Position numbers and translations under genes: made by a program. From positions 1 to 34,770 of the forward strand of contig JAISXF010000100.1 of NCBI GenBank assembly GCA_031270845.1: a DNA stretch of 34,770 nucleotides, in the 5' to 3' direction. Positions 7,560 to 14,543 of this stretch are shown one piece after another. The notes below the pieces were generated by a model. The model made no database searches, was not told where the DNA came from, and saw only the letters and a program-made list of their open reading frames with translations. Positions within the stretch are counted from its first letter, which is position 1; each line of letters begins with the position of its first letter. Origin of the DNA: Prevotellaceae bacterium. GTDB taxonomy: Bacteria; Bacteroidota; Bacteroidia; Bacteroidales; UBA932.

Positions 7560-8360
7560 TTTCGTGATACTTATTTCATACAGTTTAGGCCAGTTTTTGC
7601 CGGTAACAAAGATTTTTTTGGTCGCGGCGTCGTAGGCGATGCCGTTGAGGACATCGGTGCTGGCGGTGCGCAGGTCGGGCGGCAGCATGTCTTGCATAAA
7701 CACGACACCGGTTACCTTGCCGTCGTGCGGGTTGATGCGGACAATATAATCACAGGTGTAAACATTCGCCCAAATTTCGCCGTCGATGTATTCTAATTCG
7801 TTCAACAGCGGGATGGCTTTGCCTTCGTAGGTTACGTTCAGGTAACGAACTTCCGAGAAATCGGCGGGATGCAGGAATTTCAATATCGACGAGCCGTCGC
7901 TCATAATCAGGTGGACGCCGTCGGAGGTAAGCCCCCAGCCCTCGCCTTCGTAGCGGAACTCGCCGATTGGCCGCAGTGCGGTATCGTATAAAAAACAGGT
8001 GCGCTCCTGCCACGACAGCTGATAAACGGTATCGTGCACCGCGCAGGCGCCTTCGGCAAATACCGACGCGGGCAACGAACAGGCGGCGACAACCTCGCCC
8101 GTCGGCAAATCAATCTTGCGAAGGCTCGACAGGCCATACTGTCCGGTGCTTTCGTACAGCTCTCCGCCGTAGATAAACAGCCCCTGGGTATAGGCCTGCG
8201 CGTCGTGCGGATAGCGGTTTTCAATCCTGTAAATATATTGCTTTACCGCGCCCGCCGGCGCTTTGCTGTTCCCGCACCCCGCCATCGCCCACAGCGCCAT
8301 CGGAGCCACTAAAAAAACAGGAAGACGCCGGAAGTACGTTTTTTTTACTACTTTTGTCAT
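7548..8360 (-). CDS. Glutaminyl-peptide cyclotransferase lipoprotein (plant/bacterial type, Glu_cyclase_2)
   Basis: The protein of 270 residues cyclises N-terminal glutamine to pyroglutamate. It has the beta-propeller signature of the PF05096 family: YPHDAQAYTQGLFIYGGELYESTGQYGLSSL near the N-terminus, then WGLTSDGVHLIMSDGS, LNELEYIDGEIWANVY and LNGIAYDAATKKIFVTGKNWPKLYE. A lipobox (WAMAGC) follows the signal peptide, so it is probably anchored outside the inner membrane. I start it at the ATG at 8360 (MTKVVKK), because the longer frame to 8384 would cross its own -7 element at 8382-8389. In Bacteroidota, N-terminal glutamine is frequent after signal peptidase I cleavage, which gives a natural role; this is inference. 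It is divergent from pssA. Confidence 0.9.
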   Translation of the reverse strand: MTKVVKKTYFRRLPVFLVAPMALWAMAGCGNSKAPAGAVKQYIYRIENRYPHDAQAYTQGLFIYGGELYESTGQYGLSSLRKIDLPTGEVVAACSLPASVFAEGACAVHDTVYQLSWQERTCFLYDTALRPIGEFRYEGEGWGLTSDGVHLIMSDGSSILKFLHPADFSEVRYLNVTYEGKAIPLLNELEYIDGEIWANVYTCDYIVRINPHDGKVTGVVFMQDMLPPDLRTASTDVLNGIAYDAATKKIFVTGKNWPKLYEISITKITH

Positions 8361-8389
8361 AATTTTTAATTTTACAATGTACAAAGGTA
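8349..8389. promoter_or_regulatory. Interlocked divergent promoters of the glutaminyl cyclase gene and pssA
   Basis: The plus strand has TACTTTTG at 8349-8356, 20 nt before the pssA ATG (8377). The minus strand has TACCTTTG at 8382-8389, 21 nt before the cyclase ATG (8360). Each -7 box lies inside the 5' coding region of the opposite gene, so the two predicted transcripts overlap by roughly 10-15 nt at their 5' ends. Confidence 0.65.
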
Positions 8390-9195
8390 GAAAAAATGAT
8401 CAGACAAAGGCATGCTTCCGGCTTCGGCGTGCCGTTCCCAATACCGTTACTTCCTTCAGCCTGCTATGCGGCTGCGCGGCCACAGTGCTGGCCCTGCGCG
8501 GCTGGATTGATTATGCGGTCTATGCGCTGTTTGCCGCCGCCGTGCTCGACTTCTGCGACGGCCTGAGCGCCCGCCTGCTCCGCGTGAGCTCCGAATTGGG
8601 CAAGCAGTTAGATTCGCTGGCCGACCTTGTCGGTTTCGGCCTTGCGCCGGCAGCGCTGCTGCATTACAAGCTCCGGTTGATATTGAATGAAACGATTTCC
8701 GGCGGCCTGAGCGCCTTCGGGTGGGAACTGTTGACGCTGGCGCCGTTTGTGGTAACTGTCTTTTCAGCCCTGCGGCTGGCGAAATTTAATATTGATACCC
8801 GGCAGCATGACCGTTTTATCGGCCTGCCGACGCCCGCCAATGCCCTGCTGATTGCCGCCCTCACGAGCCTGTCGATGGACGGTAACCAGCTGACGGCATG
8901 GATGGAGTCGTGGTATGCGATACTGATTCTTTGCGGGGTACTGTCGGCGCTGTTAGTCTGCGGCCTGCCGATGTTTGCCCTCAAGTTTAAAAACCTGCGC
9001 TGGCGCGATAACCGGCAGCAGTTTGTGTTCTTTATCCTCGTGGCCGTTATCGCGGCGGCTTCGGTACTGTGGCAGCAGGGGCTTATGTTTGCCGTGGCGG
9101 CTGTTATTGTGAGCTATATCCTCCTTTCCGCCCTGCTTTATGCCATCTGGGCGCAGCCCGCGCACAATCAATCGAAAATTATATCATCAAATTAA
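8377..9195 (+). CDS. pssA: CDP-diacylglycerol--serine O-phosphatidyltransferase
   Basis: This integral membrane enzyme of 272 residues makes phosphatidylserine from CDP-diacylglycerol and serine, the precursor of phosphatidylethanolamine. The CDP-alcohol phosphotransferase motif D-x2-DG-x2-AR-x8-G-x3-D-x3-D is perfect at residues 58-83 (DFCDGLSAR...GKQLDSLAD). IPNT-like RAVPNTVTSFSLLCG precedes it, and six to seven hydrophobic segments follow. The ATG at 8377 is preferred because it lies just downstream of a -7 element; the frame is open further upstream, but only through the antisense cyclase coding sequence. purS starts 8 nt after its stop. Confidence 0.92.
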   Translation: MYKGRKNDQTKACFRLRRAVPNTVTSFSLLCGCAATVLALRGWIDYAVYALFAAAVLDFCDGLSARLLRVSSELGKQLDSLADLVGFGLAPAALLHYKLRLILNETISGGLSAFGWELLTLAPFVVTVFSALRLAKFNIDTRQHDRFIGLPTPANALLIAALTSLSMDGNQLTAWMESWYAILILCGVLSALLVCGLPMFALKFKNLRWRDNRQQFVFFILVAVIAAASVLWQQGLMFAVAAVIVSYILLSALLYAIWAQPAHNQSKIISSN

Positions 9196-9203
9196 AAAAT
9201 ACC

Positions 9204-9458
9204 ATGAAATTTATTGCAGAAATCAATGTAATGCCGCTTCAGGCGCTGTTAGACCCGCAGGGCAAAGCCGTTACCGGCATTATCCATACCAACGGCTATA
9301 CGGATATGAATAATGTGCGTATCGGGAAGCATTTAACCGTCGAAATCGATGCCGACACCCAAGACCGGGCTGCTGCCCGGGTTGACGAGGTGTGCCGGAA
9401 AATCCTCCATAACCCGATCATGGAAGGATATACGTTTACCGTGAGGCGTAAAGGGTGA
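9204..9458 (+). CDS. purS: Phosphoribosylformylglycinamidine synthase subunit PurS
   Basis: The 84-residue product matches PurS, the small subunit that bridges PurL and PurQ in the FGAM synthase of purine synthesis. The family pattern is visible: a beta strand MKFIAEINVMP, LLDPQGKAV, an NGY...NVRIGKHLTVEID strand and a CRKILHNPIMEGYTF helix/strand. The ATG at 9204 gives the normal PurS length of about 80 residues; the frame opens further upstream only inside pssA. purQ and small-form purL are not here. It is read with pssA (8-nt gap). Many Bacteroidota are thought to use a single-chain large PurL, so an orphan purS deserves notice. Confidence 0.85.
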   Translation: MKFIAEINVMPLQALLDPQGKAVTGIIHTNGYTDMNNVRIGKHLTVEIDADTQDRAAARVDEVCRKILHNPIMEGYTFTVRRKG

Positions 9459-9496
9459 AGAATGAGGGAGGGGCAAAGCAGAGGATACGGCGCCCT

Positions 9497-10627
9497 TCAC
9501 CTTCTTATCGCCAGTTTGGGAACCAAACTGTTTTTCCATCCGGTAAAATCGCCGGCGGCAATATGCTCCCGGCTTTGTTCGACTAACCGCAGGTAGAACG
9601 CGAGGTTGTGCAGGCTGGCAATCTGCGGCCCGAGCATCTCGCCCGACACAAACAGGTGGCGCAGATAGGCGCGGGAGTACGTTGTATCGACTTCCGACGC
9701 GCCGTCGGTATCGATGGGCGACATATCGTCAGCCCATTTTTTATTGCGAATGTTGATGATGCCCTCTGAGGTAAACAGCATCCCGTTACGGCCGTTGCGC
9801 GAGGGCATCACGCAATCGAACATGTCGATGCCGCGCGCAATGCCTTCCAGAATATTGACCGGCGTGCCTACGCCCATCAGATAGCGCGGTTTGTCGGGCG
9901 GCATCAGCGGCGTAACGGTTTCCAGCATTTCGTACATGACTTCGGCCGGTTCGCCCACCGAGAGGCCACCGATGGCCAGCCCGTCGCAGTCGAACGAGGC
10001 GGCGTGTTCCGCTGCTTCCCGCCGCAAATCGGCAAATACACATCCCTGAATGATTGGAAAAAACGATTGCGGGTAGCCGTACAGCGGGTCGGTTTGGCGA
10101 AACCGCGCAATGCCCCGCTCGAGCCATTGCTGAGTCAGCTGCAGCGAGCGTCGGGCGTAGTGATAGTCGGCCGTGCCGGGCGGGCATTCGTCCAGCGCCA
10201 TGATAATATCCGCTCCGATGATACGTTGAATATCCACGACCTTTTCGGGGGTAAAAAAATGCGCAGAACCGTCGATATGCGAGCGAAATTCGCAGCCATC
10301 GGGGGTCAGTTTGCGCTTTTCGGCCAGCGAGAACACCTGATACCCGCCGCTGTCGGTGAGTATCGGATGCGGCCACGACACAAACCGGTGCAACCCGCCG
10401 GCACGCTGCAAAACGGCCGTCCCCGGCCGCAGGTAAAGATGGTAGGTGTTGCCTAAAATAATCTGCGCTTTGACATCGTCCCGCAAGTCGCGATGCAAAA
10501 CGCCTTTCACGCTGCCGACCGTCCCGACAGGCATAAAAACAGGGGTCTTAATTTTTCCGTGAGCCGTTTGCATTTCTCCGCAACGGGCTTGCGAGCAAAG
10601 GTCTTTGGCCGATATTTCAAATGTCAT
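9497..10627 (-). CDS. tgt: tRNA-guanine(34) transglycosylase
   Basis: This 376-residue enzyme exchanges guanine 34 for preQ1 in GUN-anticodon tRNAs. TGT hallmarks are present: GTVGSVKGV, ILGNTYHLYLRPG, the LTDSGGYQVFSL loop with a catalytic aspartate, GLAIGGLSVGEP, YLMGVGTP and the nucleophile region MFDCVMPSRNGRNG. The zinc site is abnormal: where classic TGT has CxCxxC before SRAYLRHL, this protein has DTDGASEVDTTYSRAYLRHL with no cysteine, although the later histidine (SLHNLAFY) remains. I recall similar zinc-less TGTs across Bacteroidota, so this is probably a lineage trait. The gene has its own -7 element and converges on purS. Confidence 0.94.
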   Translation of the reverse strand: MTFEISAKDLCSQARCGEMQTAHGKIKTPVFMPVGTVGSVKGVLHRDLRDDVKAQIILGNTYHLYLRPGTAVLQRAGGLHRFVSWPHPILTDSGGYQVFSLAEKRKLTPDGCEFRSHIDGSAHFFTPEKVVDIQRIIGADIIMALDECPPGTADYHYARRSLQLTQQWLERGIARFRQTDPLYGYPQSFFPIIQGCVFADLRREAAEHAASFDCDGLAIGGLSVGEPAEVMYEMLETVTPLMPPDKPRYLMGVGTPVNILEGIARGIDMFDCVMPSRNGRNGMLFTSEGIINIRNKKWADDMSPIDTDGASEVDTTYSRAYLRHLFVSGEMLGPQIASLHNLAFYLRLVEQSREHIAAGDFTGWKNSLVPKLAIRR

Positions 10628-10657
10628 AGAGTCAATAATTCATACATTTTCCTGCCG

Positions 10658-10665
10658 CAAAGGTA
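10658..10665 (-). promoter_or_regulatory. -7 promoter element of tgt
   Basis: Minus-strand TACCTTTG, 30 nt upstream of the tgt ATG (10627). Confidence 0.65.
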
Positions 10666-10737
10666 GGATAAAAAAACCATTGGCAGAAACGGCCGTGAAG
10701 CGTAAAACGGATGGCTGTTTAAAATCTGAAAGAAAAA

Positions 10738-10767
10738 TTTGCATGTTCGGAAATTTTACTACCTTTG
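10738..10767 (+). promoter_or_regulatory. Promoter of tRNA-Ser
   Basis: TTTG at 10738-10741 and TACCTTTG at 10760-10767 are separated by 18 nt, close to the TTTG/TAnnTTTG promoter consensus of the phylum. The tRNA begins 30 nt further on. Confidence 0.8.
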
Positions 10768-10797
10768 CACTCCGTTTTTCGGTAATCATAGTTATTC

Positions 10798-10884
10798 GGT
10801 GAGGTGGGTGAGTGGCTGAAACCACCAGTTTGCTAAACTGACGTACGGGAAACTGTACCGCGAGTTCGAATCTCGCCCTCACCG
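10798..10884 (+). tRNA. tRNA-Ser (anticodon GCT)
   Basis: The 87-nt class II tRNA has a perfect acceptor stem GGTGAGG/CCTCACC, anticodon loop TTGCTAA (anticodon GCT, reads AGC/AGU), a long variable arm (TACGGGAAACTGTA) as expected for serine, T-arm GCGAG-TTCGAAT-CTCGC and discriminator G. CCA is not encoded. It is flanked by its own promoter and a terminator. Confidence 0.97.
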
Positions 10885-10892
10885 CAACAATC

Positions 10893-10930
10893 AAAACGCT
10901 TCGCAGTTCAACAGTACGAAGCGTTTTTTT
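10893..10930 (+). terminator. Intrinsic terminator of tRNA-Ser
   Basis: An 11-bp stem (AAAACGCTTCG / CGAAGCGTTTT) with a 13-nt loop runs straight into a T-tract, starting 8 nt after the tRNA 3' end. Confidence 0.85.
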
Positions 10931-10963
10931 TAAATGATGAATTATGAGCTGGCGCAAAGCGGG

Positions 10964-10998
10964 CTAATATCTAATATCGAACATCTAATATCATAAAA
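10964..10998. repeat. Heptamer tract before cmk
   Basis: Five 7-mers in register: CTAATAT, CTAATAT, CGAACAT, CTAATAT, CATAAAA, ending 7 nt before the cmk ATG. Confidence 0.75.
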
Positions 10999-11005
10999 TT
11001 GAACG

Positions 11006-11734
11006 ATGCAGGAAAAAATCATTATTGCCATTGACGGACATTCGTCCACCGGAAAGAGTAGTTTTGCCAAAGCCATAGCCGCCCGTTTGGGGTATCTGTA
11101 TGTGGACAGCGGCGCGATGTACCGCGCAGTAACCCTCTATGCCCTTCGCCATGGCTTCATTTCCCCGCAGGGCGATGTGGCCGACGACCGGCTGATAGCC
11201 GCATTGCCGGTGATGGACATCACCTTCGTCCGTAACGCCGACGGGCAGAGCGAGACGTGCCTGAACGGTGAAAATGTAGAGCATGAAATCCGCGACATCC
11301 GCGTTTCGAACCATGTGAGCCGCGTGAGCGCCATCGCCGCCGTGCGTGCGGATTTGGTGCGCCGCCAGCAGCACATGGGCGCCGGCAAGGGTATTGTGAT
11401 GGACGGGCGCGACATCGGCACGGTGGTATTCCCCGATGCCGAGATGAAAATCTTTATGACCGCCGACCCGCATGTCCGCGCCATGCGTCGCTATAAGGAG
11501 ATGAAAGAAAAAGGCGCTCCGGTGTCGTTCGACGAAGTGCTGGCCAATGTCTGCCAGCGCGATTACGAGGACGAAAACCGGCGCGTCAACCCTCTGCGCC
11601 GCGCCCCCGATGCCCTCCTGCTCGACAACAGCCGCCTCTCGCCCGACGAGCAAATGCAATGGCTACTGGAGAAGTTGAGCGTTGAGCTGAGCGTTGACGG
11701 ATTTACGCCTTACGGGTTGGCGGGTGATAAATAA
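11006..11734 (+). CDS. cmk: Cytidylate kinase
   Basis: This kinase phosphorylates CMP and dCMP using ATP in pyrimidine nucleotide metabolism. The P-loop is IDGHSSTGKSSFAK near the N-terminus; YVDSGAMYRAVT, VMDGRDIGTVVFPDA and the lid region RDYEDENRRVNPLRRAPDA follow. At 242 residues it is about 12 longer than usual. The extra C-terminus after EEKL-like DEQMQWLLEKL is encoded partly by the heptamer GTTGAGC (11674-11699) and overlaps the end of the convergent methyltransferase gene by 72 nt. In Bacteroidota cmk is often next to ispH; here a restriction-modification pair separates them. Confidence 0.95.
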   Translation: MQEKIIIAIDGHSSTGKSSFAKAIAARLGYLYVDSGAMYRAVTLYALRHGFISPQGDVADDRLIAALPVMDITFVRNADGQSETCLNGENVEHEIRDIRVSNHVSRVSAIAAVRADLVRRQQHMGAGKGIVMDGRDIGTVVFPDAEMKIFMTADPHVRAMRRYKEMKEKGAPVSFDEVLANVCQRDYEDENRRVNPLRRAPDALLLDNSRLSPDEQMQWLLEKLSVELSVDGFTPYGLAGDK

Positions 11735-12307
11735 ATTAGGCATTTGCCGTTCTTTACCAATGTTTACCCCAATAAGATTGGAAATATCAACCACCGCGCC
11801 GTATTCAATAAAAATATCGAAAAACAATGGGAATCGATTTCCCCAATATATCATGGCACAGGCCATGGGAGCGCCTTTACCGACATCGCGTCCGTTTTCC
11901 AAAAATCGCAGCCGTGTATCGTATAAGAAGCAAATGGCGGTCGCTTGCGTAAAAATATACTTTTTCCAATGCGTCGTATTGGCGGCAATGGGTACGAGCG
12001 CCAATACTTCCGAACCGAATTTTTCATGTGCCTCAGCACACTTTGCCAGCCAGTTTTTGATAGTTGTGCCCCGTTCTTTATCTATCCCGTAAGGCGGATT
12101 AACATAAATTGTCGGATAATTCCATGTTTCGTTCAGGCCGTCGGAATAGGGCAATGAATATTCGACGCGTGCGTGCACAATCGAGTATTCATTAGAGCAG
12201 GGATCCAAATCTATCGTGCCTCCGAAAAAATCTTTTACGGCTTTCACGTATTTAGGTGGCGTTCCCCAGCTTTGGCTCAAGGTATTTATGCTTCTTCCCG
12301 CGCTCAT
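11663..12307 (-). CDS. DNA N-6-adenine methyltransferase (phage Dam type) of a restriction-modification pair
   Basis: The 214-residue protein resembles the phage DNA N-6-adenine methyltransferase family (PF05869). It has WGTPPKYVKAVKDFFG, then LDPCS (residues 34-38) and the catalytic NPPYG (70-74), the N6-adenine form of the DPPY motif. It should protect the cell's DNA from the upstream nuclease by methylating adenine in the shared target. Its ATG overlaps the nuclease TGA (ATGA), so translation is coupled. The C-terminal tail (about PVRRKSVNAQLNAQLLQ) is read antisense through the end of cmk and through the GTTGAGC heptamers, suggesting the end was set by the insertion site. The region is visibly more AT-rich than its neighbours, in keeping with transfer. 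Target sequence unknown. Confidence 0.87.
   Translation of the reverse strand: MSAGRSINTLSQSWGTPPKYVKAVKDFFGGTIDLDPCSNEYSIVHARVEYSLPYSDGLNETWNYPTIYVNPPYGIDKERGTTIKNWLAKCAEAHEKFGSEVLALVPIAANTTHWKKYIFTQATAICFLYDTRLRFLENGRDVGKGAPMACAMIYWGNRFPLFFDIFIEYGAVVDISNLIGVNIGKERQMPNLFITRQPVRRKSVNAQLNAQLLQ
11674..11699. repeat. GTTGAGC repeat at the left edge of the restriction-modification island
   Basis: GTTGAGC, GTTGAGC, a 5-nt TGAGC, then GTTGACG. It lies inside the overlapping 3' ends of cmk and the methyltransferase gene. Its inverse (CTCAAC) occurs in the CAACTTT/CAACTCT tract at the other edge (13484-13511). Confidence 0.6.
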
Positions 12308-13440
12308 TGTAAAATGTATTTCCAGTTTTTATTGGCCAGTTCATTCAATTCGGATTGCAAATCCGACAATGTTTTTTCTTTAGGTGAAATAATATTGAAC
12401 CAGCTTTCTATTTTATGCCTGTTGCCGGCAAAATAATCTGTCAGAATAGCGTCGGCTTCCATGTTCATCTGAACTTTTGTAAATTGATTTTTCTTTTTTG
12501 CTTCGGCATAGCTCAATAAAAATATATCCTTAATAAAATGGTATTTCTTTTCAGGATTGAGTAATAAATTTTCAATAAATTCGGACAGCCCGTCATCCGT
12601 CAAAAATAAAAGCCAGTCATAAGATTGCGCAAGCACTTTCAGTTCTTTATTGTGGCTCGAGGCCGTAAACCAGTTCCCATGATTACTTACAATGCCGACG
12701 GTTAGAATAAACTTTCGTAATAATTCCTTATCGTTGGAAGAGATAATTTGTTCCATCAGCTTTATAAACGGCTTGATGATATAACTTCCATCGCTTTTAT
12801 AAATAATACCGTGAAGTTCTCCGTTCTCCGTTCTGATTTTTTGAAGGGACGAAGCTGTTTTGGCTACATAAGCGCCCTGCTTGGCTTTTTCTATCGTCTG
12901 AGGCCCTTTGCTCATGCCTTCTTCGACGCCTACCCGTTTGCACTCAAAGATGGTAAATGGCTTTGTGTACTGTTCAAAAACATGAATTTCTATAAAATCT
13001 TCCGTCCGTGTTTTTATACTGCAAAGTAAAAATGAATGAGGAGACCTTGCCACGGTACAGGCATTTCTCAAAATGCCGTCTTTTAATAAATAATGTGTTT
13101 TTTTCTCAAACCGGTTCACGTCAATCCCCTGTTTTTTGAGCGAATTTAAAATAATGCTGGCCGTTATTGACTTTGTATTTTCGATTTTGATGAGGGTCTG
13201 CCAAACGACCGGGTGTAACGAATATTCAACATTATGAATGATGGCCGGATTTCCATATTCTTCAAGCCCCCGTTCAATAGAAATATAAGGGTTCAGCCCC
13301 CATGTTTTCAAAAGGTAGCAGGTTATAATTTCTACCAGCGTTCCCAGCGCCCGGCCTGCTGCTTTCCTCGGGGCTTTTGTATGCTGAAAAACACCTTCTG
13401 CCAAAAGTTTCTGAAGTTTATCTACGGATTGATATGCCAT
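12304..13440 (-). CDS. Probable type II restriction endonuclease, PD-(D/E)XK-like
   Basis: This 378-residue protein is the partner of the adjacent methyltransferase. The N-terminus (KAPRKAAGRALGTLVEIITCYLLKTWGL, residues 22-49) and GNPAIIHNVEYSLHP (63-77) look like a folded DNA-binding region. FTIFECKRVGVEEG around residues 162-175 fits a PD-(D/E)XK core, with ExK at 166-168 and an acidic stretch (TEDFIEIHVFE) before it. GPQTIEKAKQGAYVAK follows. I do not recognise a named enzyme with a known target. I start at the ATG at 13440, 16 nt after a -7 element; the longer frame to 13500 would cross that promoter. The stop overlaps the methyltransferase start. The coding sequence is much more AT-rich than the housekeeping genes. 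Confidence 0.75.
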   Translation of the reverse strand: MAYQSVDKLQKLLAEGVFQHTKAPRKAAGRALGTLVEIITCYLLKTWGLNPYISIERGLEEYGNPAIIHNVEYSLHPVVWQTLIKIENTKSITASIILNSLKKQGIDVNRFEKKTHYLLKDGILRNACTVARSPHSFLLCSIKTRTEDFIEIHVFEQYTKPFTIFECKRVGVEEGMSKGPQTIEKAKQGAYVAKTASSLQKIRTENGELHGIIYKSDGSYIIKPFIKLMEQIISSNDKELLRKFILTVGIVSNHGNWFTASSHNKELKVLAQSYDWLLFLTDDGLSEFIENLLLNPEKKYHFIKDIFLLSYAEAKKKNQFTKVQMNMEADAILTDYFAGNRHKIESWFNIISPKEKTLSDLQSELNELANKNWKYILQ

Positions 13441-13456
13441 CGTTTTTTTATTTTTG

Positions 13457-13486
13457 CAAAGGTACGCTTTTTCGTTTATTGAACAA
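13457..13486 (-). promoter_or_regulatory. Promoter of the restriction-modification operon
   Basis: Minus-strand TACCTTTG at 13457-13464 with a TTG at 13484-13486, spaced by 19 nt. No controller-protein gene or C-box is apparent. Confidence 0.7.
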
Positions 13487-13511
13487 CTTTCAACTTTCAA
13501 CTCTCAACTAT
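13484..13511. repeat. CAACTTT heptamer tract
   Basis: Four 7-mers in register: CAACTTT, CAACTTT, CAACTCT, CAACTAT, between the divergent restriction operon and ispH. The first unit overlaps the -33 TTG of the restriction promoter. A short CGTAATT pair follows at about 13526-13540. Confidence 0.75.
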
Positions 13512-13515
13512 TTTG

Positions 13516-13523
13516 TATCTTTG
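13516..13523 (+). promoter_or_regulatory. -7 promoter element of ispH
   Basis: TATCTTTG, 25 nt upstream of the GTG start at 13549. Confidence 0.55.
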
Positions 13524-13548
13524 TGCGTAATTCGTAATTAAAAAAATT

Positions 13549-14418
13549 GTGTTTATAGAAATTGACGATAAATCCGGTTTTTGTTACGGCGTAATTCGCG
13601 CGATACGGACGGCGGAGGAGATGCTCGACGCCGGCGAACTCTTTTCGCTGGGCGAGATTGTCCATAACGACCGCGAACTGGAACGCCTCAGGAAAAAAGG
13701 CCTGCAGGTGCTTTCATACGACGCGCTGGCCGTGCTGCACAATAAAAAAGTACTTATCCGCGCCCACGGCGAACCGCCCGAAACATACCGGACAGCACAC
13801 GCTCGGCAACTGACGGTCATCGATTGCACCTGCCCGGTGGTGCTCAAGCTCCAGCAACGCATCAAAGCCTGCTACGCCGACCTCCGCGCCCAGCACGGGC
13901 AACTGATTATCTTCGGCAAACGCGGCCATGCCGAAGTCAACGGGCTGATAGGGCAGGTCGAGGGCGACGCATTGGTTATTGAAAACGAAGCCCAGTTGGA
14001 TGCCGTCGATTTTTCGCGCCCCGTCCGTCTTTTTTCGCAGACAACCAAAAGCCCCTGCGAGTTCCGCGCCCTGTGCGCCGCCGTCGAAGCCCGCATGTAT
14101 CCGGGTGTTTCGTTTGAAGCCTTCAATACGATTTGCGGGCAGGTCACCGGACGCCGGCCTCAATTGGAAGCCTTTGCCGCCCGCCACGATGTGATTTTGT
14201 TTGTCAGCGGTCGCAAAAGCTCTAACGGCAAGGTGCTGTTTGCCGCCTGCCGCGCGGCCAATACACGCAGTTACATGATTGAAGATGCCGGCGAAATACA
14301 GTCCGCATGGTTTGCCGCCTGCCGCTCGGTAGGCATCTGCGGCGCCACATCCACCCCAAAATGGCTCATGGAAAAAATAGCGGAAGAATTACGTGAGAAC
14401 ATAGACGTGAGACAATAG
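13549..14418 (+). CDS. ispH: 4-hydroxy-3-methylbut-2-enyl diphosphate reductase
   Basis: IspH is the last enzyme of the MEP isoprenoid pathway, a [4Fe-4S] reductase giving IPP and DMAPP. The three iron-sulfur cysteines are in GFCYGV (Cys12), DCTCPVV (Cys95) and NTICGQVTGRR (Cys196). The substrate histidines in RAHGEP (His73) and KRGHAEV (His127) and the GATSTPKWLMEK motif are also present. The start is GTG at 13549, immediately before the conserved IDDKSGFCYGV. The 289-residue length is normal. The last residues (LRENIDVRQ) are encoded by heptamer repeats (14391-14447), so the very end has probably been remodelled. Confidence 0.95.
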   Translation: MFIEIDDKSGFCYGVIRAIRTAEEMLDAGELFSLGEIVHNDRELERLRKKGLQVLSYDALAVLHNKKVLIRAHGEPPETYRTAHARQLTVIDCTCPVVLKLQQRIKACYADLRAQHGQLIIFGKRGHAEVNGLIGQVEGDALVIENEAQLDAVDFSRPVRLFSQTTKSPCEFRALCAAVEARMYPGVSFEAFNTICGQVTGRRPQLEAFAARHDVILFVSGRKSSNGKVLFAACRAANTRSYMIEDAGEIQSAWFAACRSVGICGATSTPKWLMEKIAEELRENIDVRQ

Positions 14419-14447
14419 ACGGAAGACAATAGACAAATAGACAATAG
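14391..14447. repeat. ACAATAG-type heptamer tract across the ispH stop codon
   Basis: Units in order: ACGTGAG, AACATAG, ACGTGAG, ACAATAG, ACGGAAG, ACAATAG, ACAAATAG (8 nt), ACAATAG. The ispH TAG is part of the fourth unit. The same ACAATAG heptamer flanks the tract at 32129-32190. Confidence 0.8.
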
Positions 14448-14543
14448 AACCGCGAAGCAGTAAAATTATTATAACAATACCGTTTCGCGGTTCTGACGTC
14501 CGTATTCTGACATCCCTGTTCTAACATCCATAAAAATACAACC

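Noticed and set aside
9443-9508. Bidirectional terminator between purS and tgt
   Set aside because: A GGTGAAG/CTTCACC pairing exists, but the loop is long and no T-run follows.
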